From Lactobacillus sp. PV012 (GTDB lineage: Bacteria; Bacillota; Bacilli; Lactobacillales; Lactobacillaceae), in assembly GCF_014522325.1 (NCBI RefSeq), contig NZ_CP041983.1:1054001-1118000 (forward strand): a stretch of 64,000 nt of DNA, written 5' to 3'. How positions within the stretch are numbered: position 1 is the stretch's first letter; each line of letters starts with the position of its first letter. Position numbers and translations under genes: made by a program. Of this stretch, positions 40,676 to 48,189 are shown one piece after another. Below the pieces are notes generated by a model. It saw nothing but the letters and a program-made list of their open reading frames with translations, was not told where the DNA came from and searched no databases.

Positions 40676-42129
40676 TATTCTTTTTTCAAAAATCGCTCAT
40701 AGCCTTCATCATATAAAGTGACAATAAATTTGGACCCTTTGTTTAAATCAGATTCAACTTCAATTTTCCCCCCATGTTGTCTAATCAAGGACAAAACAAT
40801 AGCTAATCCTAAACCAGATTCACCACTTCCATACTTTGCTCGAGAAACATCAGCCTTATAGAAACGATCAAAAATAAATTTCTTTTGGTCATCACTCATT
40901 CCTATTCCTGTATCTTCAACACTAAATTGTGCCCCATGTTCCACATGCTTTCCTGTAATCTTGATTACTCCATCTTTAGTAAATTGAATGGCATTTTGAA
41001 TTAAATTCACCATTATTTGCGTAAATCTATCCTTATCGGCATAAATAGTCAAATCTTGTGGACAATTTAAAACTAGTTTATCATTCTTTTCTTGGGCCTT
41101 TTTAGACATTTGAACAACCAAATTATTCAAAACCTCAAAAGCCTTAAACTTCGTTTTTAATAAAGTAATCTTATTACTTCGAATTTTTTCGTAATCCAGA
41201 TTTTCATTAACTAGTCTAATTAATCTTTTTGTTTCTCCTTGCATCAATTCAATCGACTTAGGAATTGCTTCTTTTGGAATAGCATTATATTGCAATCCTT
41301 CGAGGATTCCATTAATTGTAGTTAATGGGGTTCTCATTTCATGCGAAGCATCCGCCATAAATTCTTCCCGTCTTTTTTCTTGAGCAGCAATTTCATCATT
41401 TGATCTTCTAAGAGCTTTTACCATCGCATTGAAATTCCTAGCTAGATCATCAATTTCATCCACTTGTCCTGCTTGTAGCGTTACATCAAAATCTCCATCA
41501 GCAATTTTCTTGGTTGCACTTGAAAGACGTTGAATTCTCTTAGTCATATAAAAAGATAAGAGAAAGCTCAAAAAAATCGCAATTAACATTGTAACACCTA
41601 GAGCCGTGATCAATTTTCTTTTTTCTTGATCAATCATATATTCAACATTCTTAACTCTTGCACCAATCCAAATATAGCCAATTATCTTATTTTTACTATC
41701 TCTCCATGGGTAAATAATACTAGTATAAGCATCCCGATTTGAAAAAGCTGGTCCTTTATTCGTATGATCATTCTTTATTTTGACAATTTTCCCCTGACTT
41801 ACTTTTTTCGTTATCCATTCAGGTAATTGAACTCGCAATACAGTCCTGGGATATAGTTGATTACGGGCCAAATCAAAGAATTTAATGCTCATATCTTCAC
41901 CTTGCATGACCGTTTGCATTTTATTTAAAAAATTCTCATCTAAACTAGGAGAAACTGGACTATCTTCTTGGGCTAATTCACCTAAGGATTTCGCATAACC
42001 TTCTAAACGAGAATAAGTCTGTTCATAAGCTTGATTACTTGATGAATGGACTGCAGAATAACCAATTATTCCTATACTAAGCGCAATAATTAAGAAAAAG
42101 CCTAACATTTGCTGATAAAATAGTTTCAT
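40675..42129 (-). CDS. Membrane sensor histidine kinase
   Basis: The 484-residue kinase has a membrane helix (about 8-27), an extracellular sensor region (about 28-170), a second helix (about 173-193), HAMP (about 194-246), the dimerisation domain with phospho-acceptor His263 in DASHEMRTPL, and the ATPase domain with N box NLIQNAIQFT, G1 DTGIGMS, F box FDRFYK and G2 GESGLGLAI. The signal is unknown. It is 6 bases after the response regulator gene, so they form a two-component pair. The PhoR/ResE-like layout does not fix the regulon. Confidence 0.93.
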   Translation of the reverse strand: MKLFYQQMLGFFLIIALSIGIIGYSAVHSSSNQAYEQTYSRLEGYAKSLGELAQEDSPVSPSLDENFLNKMQTVMQGEDMSIKFFDLARNQLYPRTVLRVQLPEWITKKVSQGKIVKIKNDHTNKGPAFSNRDAYTSIIYPWRDSKNKIIGYIWIGARVKNVEYMIDQEKRKLITALGVTMLIAIFLSFLLSFYMTKRIQRLSSATKKIADGDFDVTLQAGQVDEIDDLARNFNAMVKALRRSNDEIAAQEKRREEFMADASHEMRTPLTTINGILEGLQYNAIPKEAIPKSIELMQGETKRLIRLVNENLDYEKIRSNKITLLKTKFKAFEVLNNLVVQMSKKAQEKNDKLVLNCPQDLTIYADKDRFTQIMVNLIQNAIQFTKDGVIKITGKHVEHGAQFSVEDTGIGMSDDQKKFIFDRFYKADVSRAKYGSGESGLGLAIVLSLIRQHGGKIEVESDLNKGSKFIVTLYDEGYERFLKKE

Positions 42130-42135
42130 ACGACC

Positions 42136-42843
42136 CTAAACCTCTGAATCATCAAATTTATAGCCTACTCCCCATACTGTTTGAATCATCTGAGGTCCTA
42201 CATTTTCCAATTTTTGGCGTAGCTTTTTAATATGAGCATCAACGGTTCTTTCTTCACCAAAGAATTCATATCCCCACACTAGTTCTAGTAACTTATCACG
42301 TGAAAAAACTTGCTTCGGTTTTTGAGCCATTGTAATTAATAAATCAAATTCTTTAGGAGTTAAGCCGGGTACAATTTTGTTGTCCACAAATACTTCTCTT
42401 CGCTCACGTGAGATTTTTATATGTTTAGTAACAACATCAAAATCTGTTTCTTGTCCATTATTTTCTTGAGAATTTAATTGTGCGCGACGATACAATGCTT
42501 TTATTCTTGCAATCAAAGCTAAAGAACTAAAGGGCTTAGTTACATATTCATCTGCTCCCATCCCTAATCCTAAAATTTGATCACTCTCTGAATCTCGAGC
42601 CGTTAAAATTATTATTGGTACTTCCTGAGAAATAGCTCGAATTTCTTTTGCTACTTCTACGCCATCCTTTTTAGGTAAATTTAAATCTAAAGTTATTAAA
42701 TCGTATTTGTCTGGATTTTGCTTAAATTCTGTAACAGCTTCTTCTCCATCTAATGCGACAGTCACTTTCCAATCTTCTTTTGCAAAAAATAACTTCATCA
42801 TTTCTGCAACTGATTTATCATCTTCAACCATTAAAATGTGCAT
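42136..42843 (-). CDS. OmpR/PhoB-family response regulator
   Basis: The 235-residue regulator has a receiver domain with the acidic pocket EDD (7-9), phospho-acceptor Asp53 in LDLNLP, Thr81 region ILTARD and the KPF loop (Lys103), and a C-terminal winged helix (about 135-232) with LTPKEFDLL and RTVDAHIKKLRQKLE. ATG start with an AAAAGGA site. It pairs with the kinase downstream. manA lies 17 bases upstream in the same direction without a terminator, so read-through is likely. Confidence 0.95.
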   Translation of the reverse strand: MHILMVEDDKSVAEMMKLFFAKEDWKVTVALDGEEAVTEFKQNPDKYDLITLDLNLPKKDGVEVAKEIRAISQEVPIIILTARDSESDQILGLGMGADEYVTKPFSSLALIARIKALYRRAQLNSQENNGQETDFDVVTKHIKISRERREVFVDNKIVPGLTPKEFDLLITMAQKPKQVFSRDKLLELVWGYEFFGEERTVDAHIKKLRQKLENVGPQMIQTVWGVGYKFDDSEV

Positions 42844-42860
42844 TTTAATCTAAAATCCTT

Positions 42861-43856
42861 TTAATTTTTCTCTTTCTTACTTGTACCATCATCGACTGGT
42901 GCTGAAACAACTAAACGTAAATTTTTACCAATAAATGTGAACTTTTTTAATCCATTTGGAATAATAAAATTTGTACCCAACTTTATTTGATACTCTTTGT
43001 CATCGCTAATAAATTTACCTTCTCCCTGAATTACAGAGACTAACAAATAAGGATGTTGATCTAGTGACCAGTCAAATTTACCATTTATATCAATTTGCCA
43101 TAAATAAAAATGTGGTGACAAAGGAGGTTTAGCCAGTATGGTAATCTTGGCATCTTTAATATTTTTAACCACTGGAGCAATGTTTGGATTCTCAAATGGT
43201 ACTTTTATTGTATCCAGAGATTTATCAATATGAAGCTTTCTTTTCTTTCCGGTTTTCTCATCAACCCGATCCCAATCGTAAAGGCGGTAGGTTACATCAC
43301 TTGATTGCTGGGTTTCAATTACCATAATTCCTTTAGTTAGAGCATGGACAGTACCAGCAGGTACATAGAAAAAATCACCTGTTTTAACTGGAACATAATG
43401 AAATAATTCTTCCCATTCCCCACTGTCTATCATTTTCTTTAATTCTTCTTTATTTTTAGCATTGTGGCCATATATTAGCTGAGCACCTGGTTCAGCATGT
43501 AAGACGTACCAACTTTCAGTTTTTCCAGAATCATTTTCATGTATTCTTGCATATTCATCATCTGGATGCACTTGCACCGATAAATTATCATTTGCATCTA
43601 AAAATTTTACTAGTAAAGGAAACTCCTTATCTTCTGGATTACCAAATAACTCTGGATGGTCTTGATATAATTTTCTAAGAGTTACTCCCTTATATTTTCC
43701 ACTAGACACTACTGAAGAATTATCTTTATAGGCTGAAATAACCCAAGCCTCTCCAACACTTCCTTCTGGAATATTATAATTTAATTCTGTTTTTAATTTC
43801 CTTCCACCCCAGATTTTCTGTCTAAAAGCTGGTGTTAAGAAGATCGGTTCTCTCAT
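42861..43856 (-). CDS. manA: Class I mannose-6-phosphate isomerase
   Basis: Interconverts mannose 6-phosphate and fructose 6-phosphate. The 331-residue protein is a cupin enzyme with zinc ligands in QVHPDDEYA (His97), KTESWYV (Glu near 115) and GTVHALTKG (His near 172). The short length is that of the Gram-positive type. ATG start with a GAGGTG site. A TATACT -10 candidate is at 43876-43881 on the minus strand. It may be the first gene of a manA-regulator-kinase unit. Confidence 0.95.
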   Translation of the reverse strand: MREPIFLTPAFRQKIWGGRKLKTELNYNIPEGSVGEAWVISAYKDNSSVVSSGKYKGVTLRKLYQDHPELFGNPEDKEFPLLVKFLDANDNLSVQVHPDDEYARIHENDSGKTESWYVLHAEPGAQLIYGHNAKNKEELKKMIDSGEWEELFHYVPVKTGDFFYVPAGTVHALTKGIMVIETQQSSDVTYRLYDWDRVDEKTGKKRKLHIDKSLDTIKVPFENPNIAPVVKNIKDAKITILAKPPLSPHFYLWQIDINGKFDWSLDQHPYLLVSVIQGEGKFISDDKEYQIKLGTNFIIPNGLKKFTFIGKNLRLVVSAPVDDGTSKKEKN

Positions 43857-43965
43857 ATTTATTCACCTCATTACTAGTATACCGTTAAACCCTACTTTCA
43901 TTCACAATTATTATGCTTTAATAAAATTTGATACTATATATTTAACCTATTAAAATACTTCAACT

Positions 43966-43999
43966 AATAAAAAGACCTTACACCATGTGTAAAGCCTTT
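43966..43999 (-). terminator. Minus-strand terminator upstream of manA
   Basis: A 13-bp stem with two G-T wobbles (43971-43983 with 43987-43999), loop of 3, followed on the minus strand by TTTTTATT. It implies a minus-strand transcript that starts between 44000 and about 44230 and ends before manA. Confidence 0.65.
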
Positions 44000-44019
44000 A
44001 AGTAAACGCCGATTCATGC

Positions 44020-44025
44020 TATAAT
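44020..44025 (+). promoter_or_regulatory. Extended -10 promoter of a plus-strand RNA
   Basis: TGCTATAAT with TATAAT at 44020-44025. No good -35 box (TTTAAG at 43997-44002 is weak). The expected start is near 44032. Confidence 0.6.
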
Positions 44026-44031
44026 TACTTT

Positions 44032-44202
44032 GACAGAAGAATTATAGAAATTCTTAAGGCTGGTAATAAATAGACTTTTAAGGCGCCAGATTTACGGTGT
44101 ATTGGTGGTACACCCCAGCTAAGCGCCAAACTAAAAAGGTTTTTATTTTTACCACCTCTTTGGTTAAAAAATTGGTGTGTGCTTCCTGCATACACCTTTT
44201 TT
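44032..44202 (+). ncRNA. Candidate structured small RNA, function unknown
   Basis: About 170 bases between an extended -10 promoter and an intrinsic terminator. It contains a two-tier hairpin: outer GGCGC/GCGCC (44082-44086 with 44123-44127) and inner GGTGTA/TACACC (44096-44101 with 44109-44114). The terminator stem is 44174-44182 with 44188-44196, then TTTTTT. I do not recognise the family. A transcript predicted on the opposite strand overlaps it completely, so it could be an antisense regulator. Confidence 0.55.
44078..44191 (-). CDS. Doubtful 37-residue ORF opposite the small RNA
   Basis: ATG 44189-44191 to TAA 44078-44080. The start codon is buried in a 9-bp hairpin stem, and the only upstream ribosome-site match is AGG, 4 bases away. 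Inside the frame, at about 44151-44157, is a much better site (GAGGTGG). The peptide is basic, with central KTFLVWRLAGVYHQY, and is not clearly membrane-spanning. A TATAAT box at 44226-44231 (minus strand) lies upstream and a terminator at 43966-43999 downstream. The layout recalls type I toxin-antitoxin loci, but the peptide matches no toxin family I know. Confidence 0.3.
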   Translation of the reverse strand: MQEAHTNFLTKEVVKIKTFLVWRLAGVYHQYTVNLAP

Positions 44203-44225
44203 ATTTTATCAATAATTTGGGATAA

Positions 44226-44231
44226 ATTATA
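44226..44231 (-). promoter_or_regulatory. Minus-strand -10 box facing the small RNA
   Basis: Perfect TATAAT preceded directly by TG on the minus strand; start expected near 44219. It points toward the plus-strand promoter at 44020, so the two transcripts would be fully complementary over about 170 bases. Confidence 0.5.
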
Positions 44232-44298
44232 CAGTTTATTAATTGCTACTCGATTTCAATGATAAGAAGTAGTAAGATAGTTAAGTAAAGAATTTCTA

Positions 44299-44377
44299 CC
44301 AAGGTAATCAACTTCCTTAGTGTATTAAAAGCACAGCTTGCTGTGTTACACTGCTTAAAAGGTTGATTACCTTTTTT
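44299..44377 (+). terminator. Long hairpin with T-run, second RNA module
   Basis: Outer stem of 12 bp (44301-44312 with 44362-44373) enclosing AGTGTA/TACACT and CACAGC/GCTGTG (44332-44337 with 44340-44345), then TTTTTT. It may be the whole of a short RNA or a terminator; no convincing promoter is visible (weak TTTCAA/GATAGT match at 44254-44281). Confidence 0.6.
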
Positions 44378-44439
44378 GTATCTTGAATAGTTAAGGTAAC
44401 TAGCAAGATATAGTAAAATGTTAATGCTTTAAGCTGTGT

Positions 44440-44471
44440 ACACCTCGCTTTAAATAGTGAGGTGTTTTTTT
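44440..44471 (+). terminator. Third tandem plus-strand terminator
   Basis: A 10-bp stem with one G-T wobble (44440-44449 with 44456-44465), loop of 6, then seven T. Just before it lies GCTGTGTACACC, close to GCTGTGTTACAC of the previous module. A weak promoter match (TTGAAT 44383-44388, GATATA 44407-44412) precedes it. Confidence 0.75.
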
Positions 44472-44512
44472 ATGCTTTCTCAAGATTCTGTATTTTACCG
44501 CCCCCTTTATAT

Positions 44513-44601
44513 GTTTAATTTCTACCCATATGGAGCAGGCGTAGATCAAAAAGCCTTAGAAGAACGAGAAAAAGTTTAATTTCTACCCATATGGAGCAGG
44601 C
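44513..44601. repeat. Two exact 28-bp repeats with a 33-bp spacer (CRISPR-like mini-array)
   Basis: Positions 44513-44540 and 44574-44601 are identical over 28 bases and contain the palindrome CCATATGG; the unique spacer is 44541-44573. The 61-base period equals that of type I-E arrays. No third copy is found 61 bases to either side and no cas gene is in the window. In one frame the repeat reads FNFYPYGAG: an ATG at 44511 opens 22 codons across the first copy and spacer, but it has no ribosome site. An orphan or decayed array and a duplicated coding scrap are both possible. Confidence 0.5.
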
Positions 44602-44640
44602 ACTTAAATAATCTTTATCCACAGGGATGCACATAAAAGA

Positions 44641-44668
44641 AAAACCCTAGAATTAAAATTCTAGAGTT
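44641..44668 (-). terminator. Hairpin between tmRNA and the 28-bp repeats
   Basis: An inverted repeat (CTAGAATT at 44647-44654 with AATTCTAG at 44657-44664) followed on the minus strand by GGGTTTTTC. Possibly a second, downstream terminator for tmRNA. Confidence 0.5.
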
Positions 44669-44770
44669 GTTGTTTATTTAAATTAGTTATCTAAGCTAAA
44701 TACTAAAAATGTTACCTCTTAAGTTACCTCCCCCTTTTGCTATATTTTCATAAATTTTCAAAACTTCATA

Positions 44771-44804
44771 AAAATAAAAATCCCTTAACCAAGCGGTTTA
44801 AGGA
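44771..44804 (-). terminator. Terminator of tmRNA
   Basis: An imperfect stem (44783-44790 with 44795-44803), loop AAGC, followed on the minus strand by TTTTTATTTTTA, about 30 bases after the tmRNA 3' end. Confidence 0.75.
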
Positions 44805-44833
44805 ACTTCACAAAACAATTAAAAATGCTTCAA

Positions 44834-45196
44834 TGGAGATGAGGGGAATTGAACCCCTGTCCAAACGTATTCCGTCACTAACATCTACGATCATAGTTAT
44901 ATTACTTGATCTCGTTCTAGTATCACGCCATATAACAGGGCTAAAATACTAAAACATGCCTAAAAAATCTTATTTTTAACTATTTAGGTAGTTAGTTAAA
45001 CGTAGCTCATTAAATGGTAAAACCTAGAAAACAGCCATGAGCAAGCCATTTCTAGATCACACAGGCTGACTAAGCAGCTACTGCGTAAGAATTATTGTTA
45101 TTTGCAGTTATATTTAACTGAAACGTTTTTACGTAGACGTAACCTACGAATCGCAGTCAATGCGAATCTACGCCTGTCGAATCCCAAAACATCCCC
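44834..45196 (-). ncRNA. ssrA: tmRNA (ssrA)
   Basis: Rescues stalled ribosomes and tags the nascent chain. The minus strand begins GGGGATG and ends CATCTCCA, forming the alanine-tRNA-like acceptor, with a T arm GGGG TTCAATT CCCC near the 3' end. The tag frame at 45070-45105 reads ANNNNSYAVAA then TAG. Several pseudoknot-forming stretches follow the tag. CCA is not encoded. Upstream, TTTCAA and TAAAAT with a 17-base spacer are a promoter candidate. Length 363 bases is normal. Confidence 0.96.
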
Positions 45197-45254
45197 AGTT
45201 CGATATTATTTTACCATACTGAGGATGATTTTGAAACTTGACACACTTACAAGA

Positions 45255-46451
45255 TTATTCTTCTGTTAGCCGAACTACATCACGAGCAATCATTAACTCT
45301 TCATTAGTTGGAACAATCATTCCTGTAATCTTAGATTCAGGTTTAGTAATTACTTTTTCACCATTTTCAGCATTTTCTTTCTCATCAATAACTACTCCTA
45401 AAGAGTCATGCAATTGTTCAAGAATTGCTTTTCTAATTGGTACTTCATTTTCACCAATTCCTGCTGTAAAAATTAAAACATCTGCTCCGCCCATCTCAAC
45501 AAAGTATTCACCAATGTAACGTACAATTCGATTAACAAAAATATCCAATGCTAATTGCGCACGACGATTACCTTTTTCAGCTTCTGCACGTATTTCACGC
45601 ATATCTGGCGATACACCTGAAATTCCTGCTAGTCCAGAATCGTTGTTCAAGAGATTAATTGCATCATCAAATTTAGTGATTTTTGTTTTCTTCATAATAA
45701 ATTGGACTACTGAAGGATCGATATCACCACTTCGAGTGCTCATTGTTAACCCAGCCACCGGACTAAATCCCATTGAAGTATCAAATGATTTCCCGTTTTT
45801 TACAGCTGTTACAGAAGCACCACTCCCTAAGTGGCAAACAATCATTTTTAAGTCCTCTACTGGTTTATTTAAAAGCTCTGCTGCTCTATTTACGACATAT
45901 CGTACAGAAGTACCGTGAGCACCATATTTACGTGCACGATATTTTAAATAGTAATCATATGAAACAGAGTATAGATATTGCACTGGATCTAAAGTTTGAT
46001 GAAATGAGGTATCAAAGACGGCTACCTCTGGTACATCCGGTAAAACTTTCATAAAAGCATAAATTCCATCAGCTTCAGCTGCATTGTGAAGTGGAGCATA
46101 ATCTGACATATCATAGATTTTCCAAATATTATCTTGAGTAATAATGGTACTATCCTTAAACTCTTCCCCACCAGCAACTACACGATGTCCAATACCACCT
46201 AGCTCAGACAAGTCATTAATTACTTTATATTTTTTTAACCAACTTAATAATTTTTGAACTGCAGCTTCTTGATTAGGGATATCCTTTTTTTCTTCATAAG
46301 TTGTCCCATCTGCTAATTTCAGCTTAAATACAGAATTAGGTAATCCTACACTATCTGCCATTCCAGAAGCAATAACCTTTTCTTCTGGATAAGCAAATAA
46401 TTTATATTTAAATGATGAACTCCCTGAATTAACTGCTAAAATCTTCTTCAT
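45255..46451 (-). CDS. ackA: Acetate kinase
   Basis: Makes ATP from acetyl phosphate in overflow metabolism. The 398-residue protein has the N-terminal VNSGSSSFKYKLF (6-18), the phosphate-binding GHRVVAGG (about 88-95), HLGSGASV (about 207-214), DTSMGFSPVAGL and the C-terminal FTAGIGEN. ATG start. It is 18 bases after the methyltransferase gene at the end of the comG operon, a conserved comG-ytxK-ackA order. Confidence 0.98.
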   Translation of the reverse strand: MKKILAVNSGSSSFKYKLFAYPEEKVIASGMADSVGLPNSVFKLKLADGTTYEEKKDIPNQEAAVQKLLSWLKKYKVINDLSELGGIGHRVVAGGEEFKDSTIITQDNIWKIYDMSDYAPLHNAAEADGIYAFMKVLPDVPEVAVFDTSFHQTLDPVQYLYSVSYDYYLKYRARKYGAHGTSVRYVVNRAAELLNKPVEDLKMIVCHLGSGASVTAVKNGKSFDTSMGFSPVAGLTMSTRSGDIDPSVVQFIMKKTKITKFDDAINLLNNDSGLAGISGVSPDMREIRAEAEKGNRRAQLALDIFVNRIVRYIGEYFVEMGGADVLIFTAGIGENEVPIRKAILEQLHDSLGVVIDEKENAENGEKVITKPESKITGMIVPTNEELMIARDVVRLTEE

Positions 46452-46469
46452 AAATTACCTCTTAATAAT

Positions 46470-47474
46470 TTAATTATTTTTATTGTACCAATCATTTAGT
46501 CTCATATTAAATTTTACTAAGGATTGGGGATCTTTTAAAGAGGATAATTGTGCAACCAGTACTTCTTTTTGTTTCGCCATCTCGCCATGATTTTGAAAAA
46601 CTAAAATTGACTTTTCATGTCCCTGCTTACTAAACATTTTTTCTGGCAAATCAATAATTGCTTGAATATTCACTTTTTTTGCAAGCCATGGCATAAAAGT
46701 TAAAGCTCCATCATCTGTGAAAAGAAGCTTAGGTACCACTAAAAAGGCAAAGCCATCTGGCCTTAAATTATTGATAATTTGTTCAATTAAAAGTTTATGG
46801 GCCAGTGAATGGCCTTCATTAGCATGTAATTCGAATTTTTGTGCATTGTTATCTAATGGATAATATCCAACAGGTAAATCACTCAAGATAACATCTGCTT
46901 TGGGAATCATCCAGCTATCTAGTGCATCTTGACGATACAATTCAATTTTTAAATCATCTAAGTGCGCTCCCACATCAGCTAAATCTAACAATGTTTCATC
47001 ATTGTCAATACCATAAAGTTGATAATTATTTTGAGAATGATTATTAGCAATTAATTGCTCAATTACAGAATAAAGTAGGTTTCCTGTTCCAATTGTTGGA
47101 TCAATGACATGAGTAAAATCTCTTGGCACAATTTTTTGCCAAATTAAGGCAATAATTGTTGCAATAATAGGTGGCGTTGGCATTTGCGTATAGTTTCGTC
47201 CATCTTCACTAATTGACTTTAATGCTAGCAAAGTGAATACTTGCATTTTCTCTTTTTTTGGAATGTCTTCATACTGAAGTTTACGATAAGCTTCAGTTAA
47301 TTGAGCGACAGTTTCCTTAGCAGGTGCACCTGCTTCTACTTTAATCTTACCGTTTTCTAAATTATCAAAAGTTTCTGTTAATGCAGATGAAAATGAGACA
47401 TTTAAATCGTCTTTTAAAATTTTAATTGCTTTTTCGAATTTTGGATATAATGTTTCCAAATTTTGTTTTTGCAT
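46470..47474 (-). CDS. YtxK-like class I SAM-dependent methyltransferase
   Basis: A 334-residue protein related to N6-adenine DNA methylases. Motif I is DPTIGTGNLLYSV (about 209 codons before the end, near residue 125), and motif IV is SDLPVGYYP (about 196-204) instead of NPPY. No restriction partner is present. It lies between comG and ackA in Bacilli (YtxK), where its role is unknown. ATG start with an AAGGGG site. Confidence 0.88.
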   Translation of the reverse strand: MQKQNLETLYPKFEKAIKILKDDLNVSFSSALTETFDNLENGKIKVEAGAPAKETVAQLTEAYRKLQYEDIPKKEKMQVFTLLALKSISEDGRNYTQMPTPPIIATIIALIWQKIVPRDFTHVIDPTIGTGNLLYSVIEQLIANNHSQNNYQLYGIDNDETLLDLADVGAHLDDLKIELYRQDALDSWMIPKADVILSDLPVGYYPLDNNAQKFELHANEGHSLAHKLLIEQIINNLRPDGFAFLVVPKLLFTDDGALTFMPWLAKKVNIQAIIDLPEKMFSKQGHEKSILVFQNHGEMAKQKEVLVAQLSSLKDPQSLVKFNMRLNDWYNKNN

Positions 47475-47540
47475 TTTCTCAACCCCTTACTTTTCACATT
47501 TTAACGGGGATTGGTTATCTGCGCAAGAATGCCCGCAAAC

Positions 47541-47687
47541 TTAAAGAAAATATTTTAACAAAAGTAGATTGGAATGGAGGTTACGATAAAAATATCCTAT
47601 ATAAAACTCTACAAAAATAATACATGTCATCAACACTAATACCGCACTAAGAAGCGCACTAGCTTTTATTTTCTTTTTGCTTTTCAT
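47541..47687 (-). CDS. Short ComGG-like pilus protein (48 aa)
   Basis: This small gene starts at ATG 47685-47687 inside the end of comGF, in another frame, behind AAGGAAAAAGTAA. It encodes a basic N-terminus (MKSKKKIK), a hydrophobic helix (about residues 9-30) with ALLSAVLVLM, and ends in LLLLKYFL. Position, orientation and N-terminal shape fit ComGG, the last minor pseudopilin, but at 48 residues it is much shorter than the usual 100-120. After the stop another frame stays open for 16 codons, so a frameshifted longer gene is possible. Confidence 0.55.
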   Translation of the reverse strand: MKSKKKIKASALLSAVLVLMTCIIFVEFYIGYFYRNLHSNLLLLKYFL

Positions 47688-48189
47688 TTACTTTTTCCTT
47701 ATGACTATCGTCATTTTTAACTTTTAAAGGCTCATCTACCTGAAAGATTAACTCTGAGTTACCTTTCTTTTCCTCGTTAAACGATATTTTAAAGTTCGTT
47801 TTATGATAAGAAAAGCTGACTCTTGTAACATTTAAAATTAATGGTACATGTCCACCCGCTATTCCCTGCATCCTTATCATGTCTTGATAGCCTGTAATTA
47901 CATACCGTTTAAAAACTGGTTCCTTAATTGAAGATTTTTCATCTAAAACTTTTAAAATAATTCTTTGTGAATTTGAACGATTTAAATCAATTTCTGTATG
48001 CTTATTTTCTTTCAAAAAATTATTCATTTGAACATACGCATATGCTACTTCATTTATTGGTTCTTTATTCTTATCACTGTGTTTTATAAGATACAAAGTT
48101 GAATAGAGAATTTGCATGCAAAAGACTGTAATCAAAATCGCTAGCATAGCTTCAGCTAAGGTAAAACCAGTACATTTTTTATTTAACAT
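47659..48189 (-). CDS. comGF: ComGF-like minor pseudopilin
   Basis: A 176-residue protein with a type IV pilin-like N-terminus (CTGFTLAEAMLAILITVF, about 6-23) and the ComGF-type C-terminal region with YQDMIRMQGIAGGHVPLILNVTRVSFSY. It is part of the competence pseudopilus for DNA uptake. ATG 48187-48189 is chosen because it begins at the pilin signal; the frame extends further upstream within comGE, which is not credible. Overlaps comGE by 11 bases. Confidence 0.82.
   Translation of the reverse strand: MLNKKCTGFTLAEAMLAILITVFCMQILYSTLYLIKHSDKNKEPINEVAYAYVQMNNFLKENKHTEIDLNRSNSQRIILKVLDEKSSIKEPVFKRYVITGYQDMIRMQGIAGGHVPLILNVTRVSFSYHKTNFKISFNEEKKGNSELIFQVDEPLKVKNDDSHKEKVNEKQKENKS

Noticed and set aside
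44096-44114. GGTGGTAC at 44104-44111 as a T-box antiterminator
   Set aside because: The rest of the T-box consensus (ACCGCG) is missing, and no aminoacyl or amino acid gene follows on that strand.
44032-44202. Reading the small RNA as a tracrRNA for the nearby repeats
   Set aside because: I found no stretch complementary to the 28-bp repeat, and no cas9 or cas12 gene is in the window.
44615-44623. A perfect DnaA-box sequence TTATCCACA
   Set aside because: Only one copy is present, with no cluster, AT-rich unwinding element or dnaA/dnaN nearby, so it is not an origin.
44737-44952. A 71-codon plus-strand frame
   Set aside because: It covers the tmRNA terminator and the tmRNA 3' half on the opposite strand.
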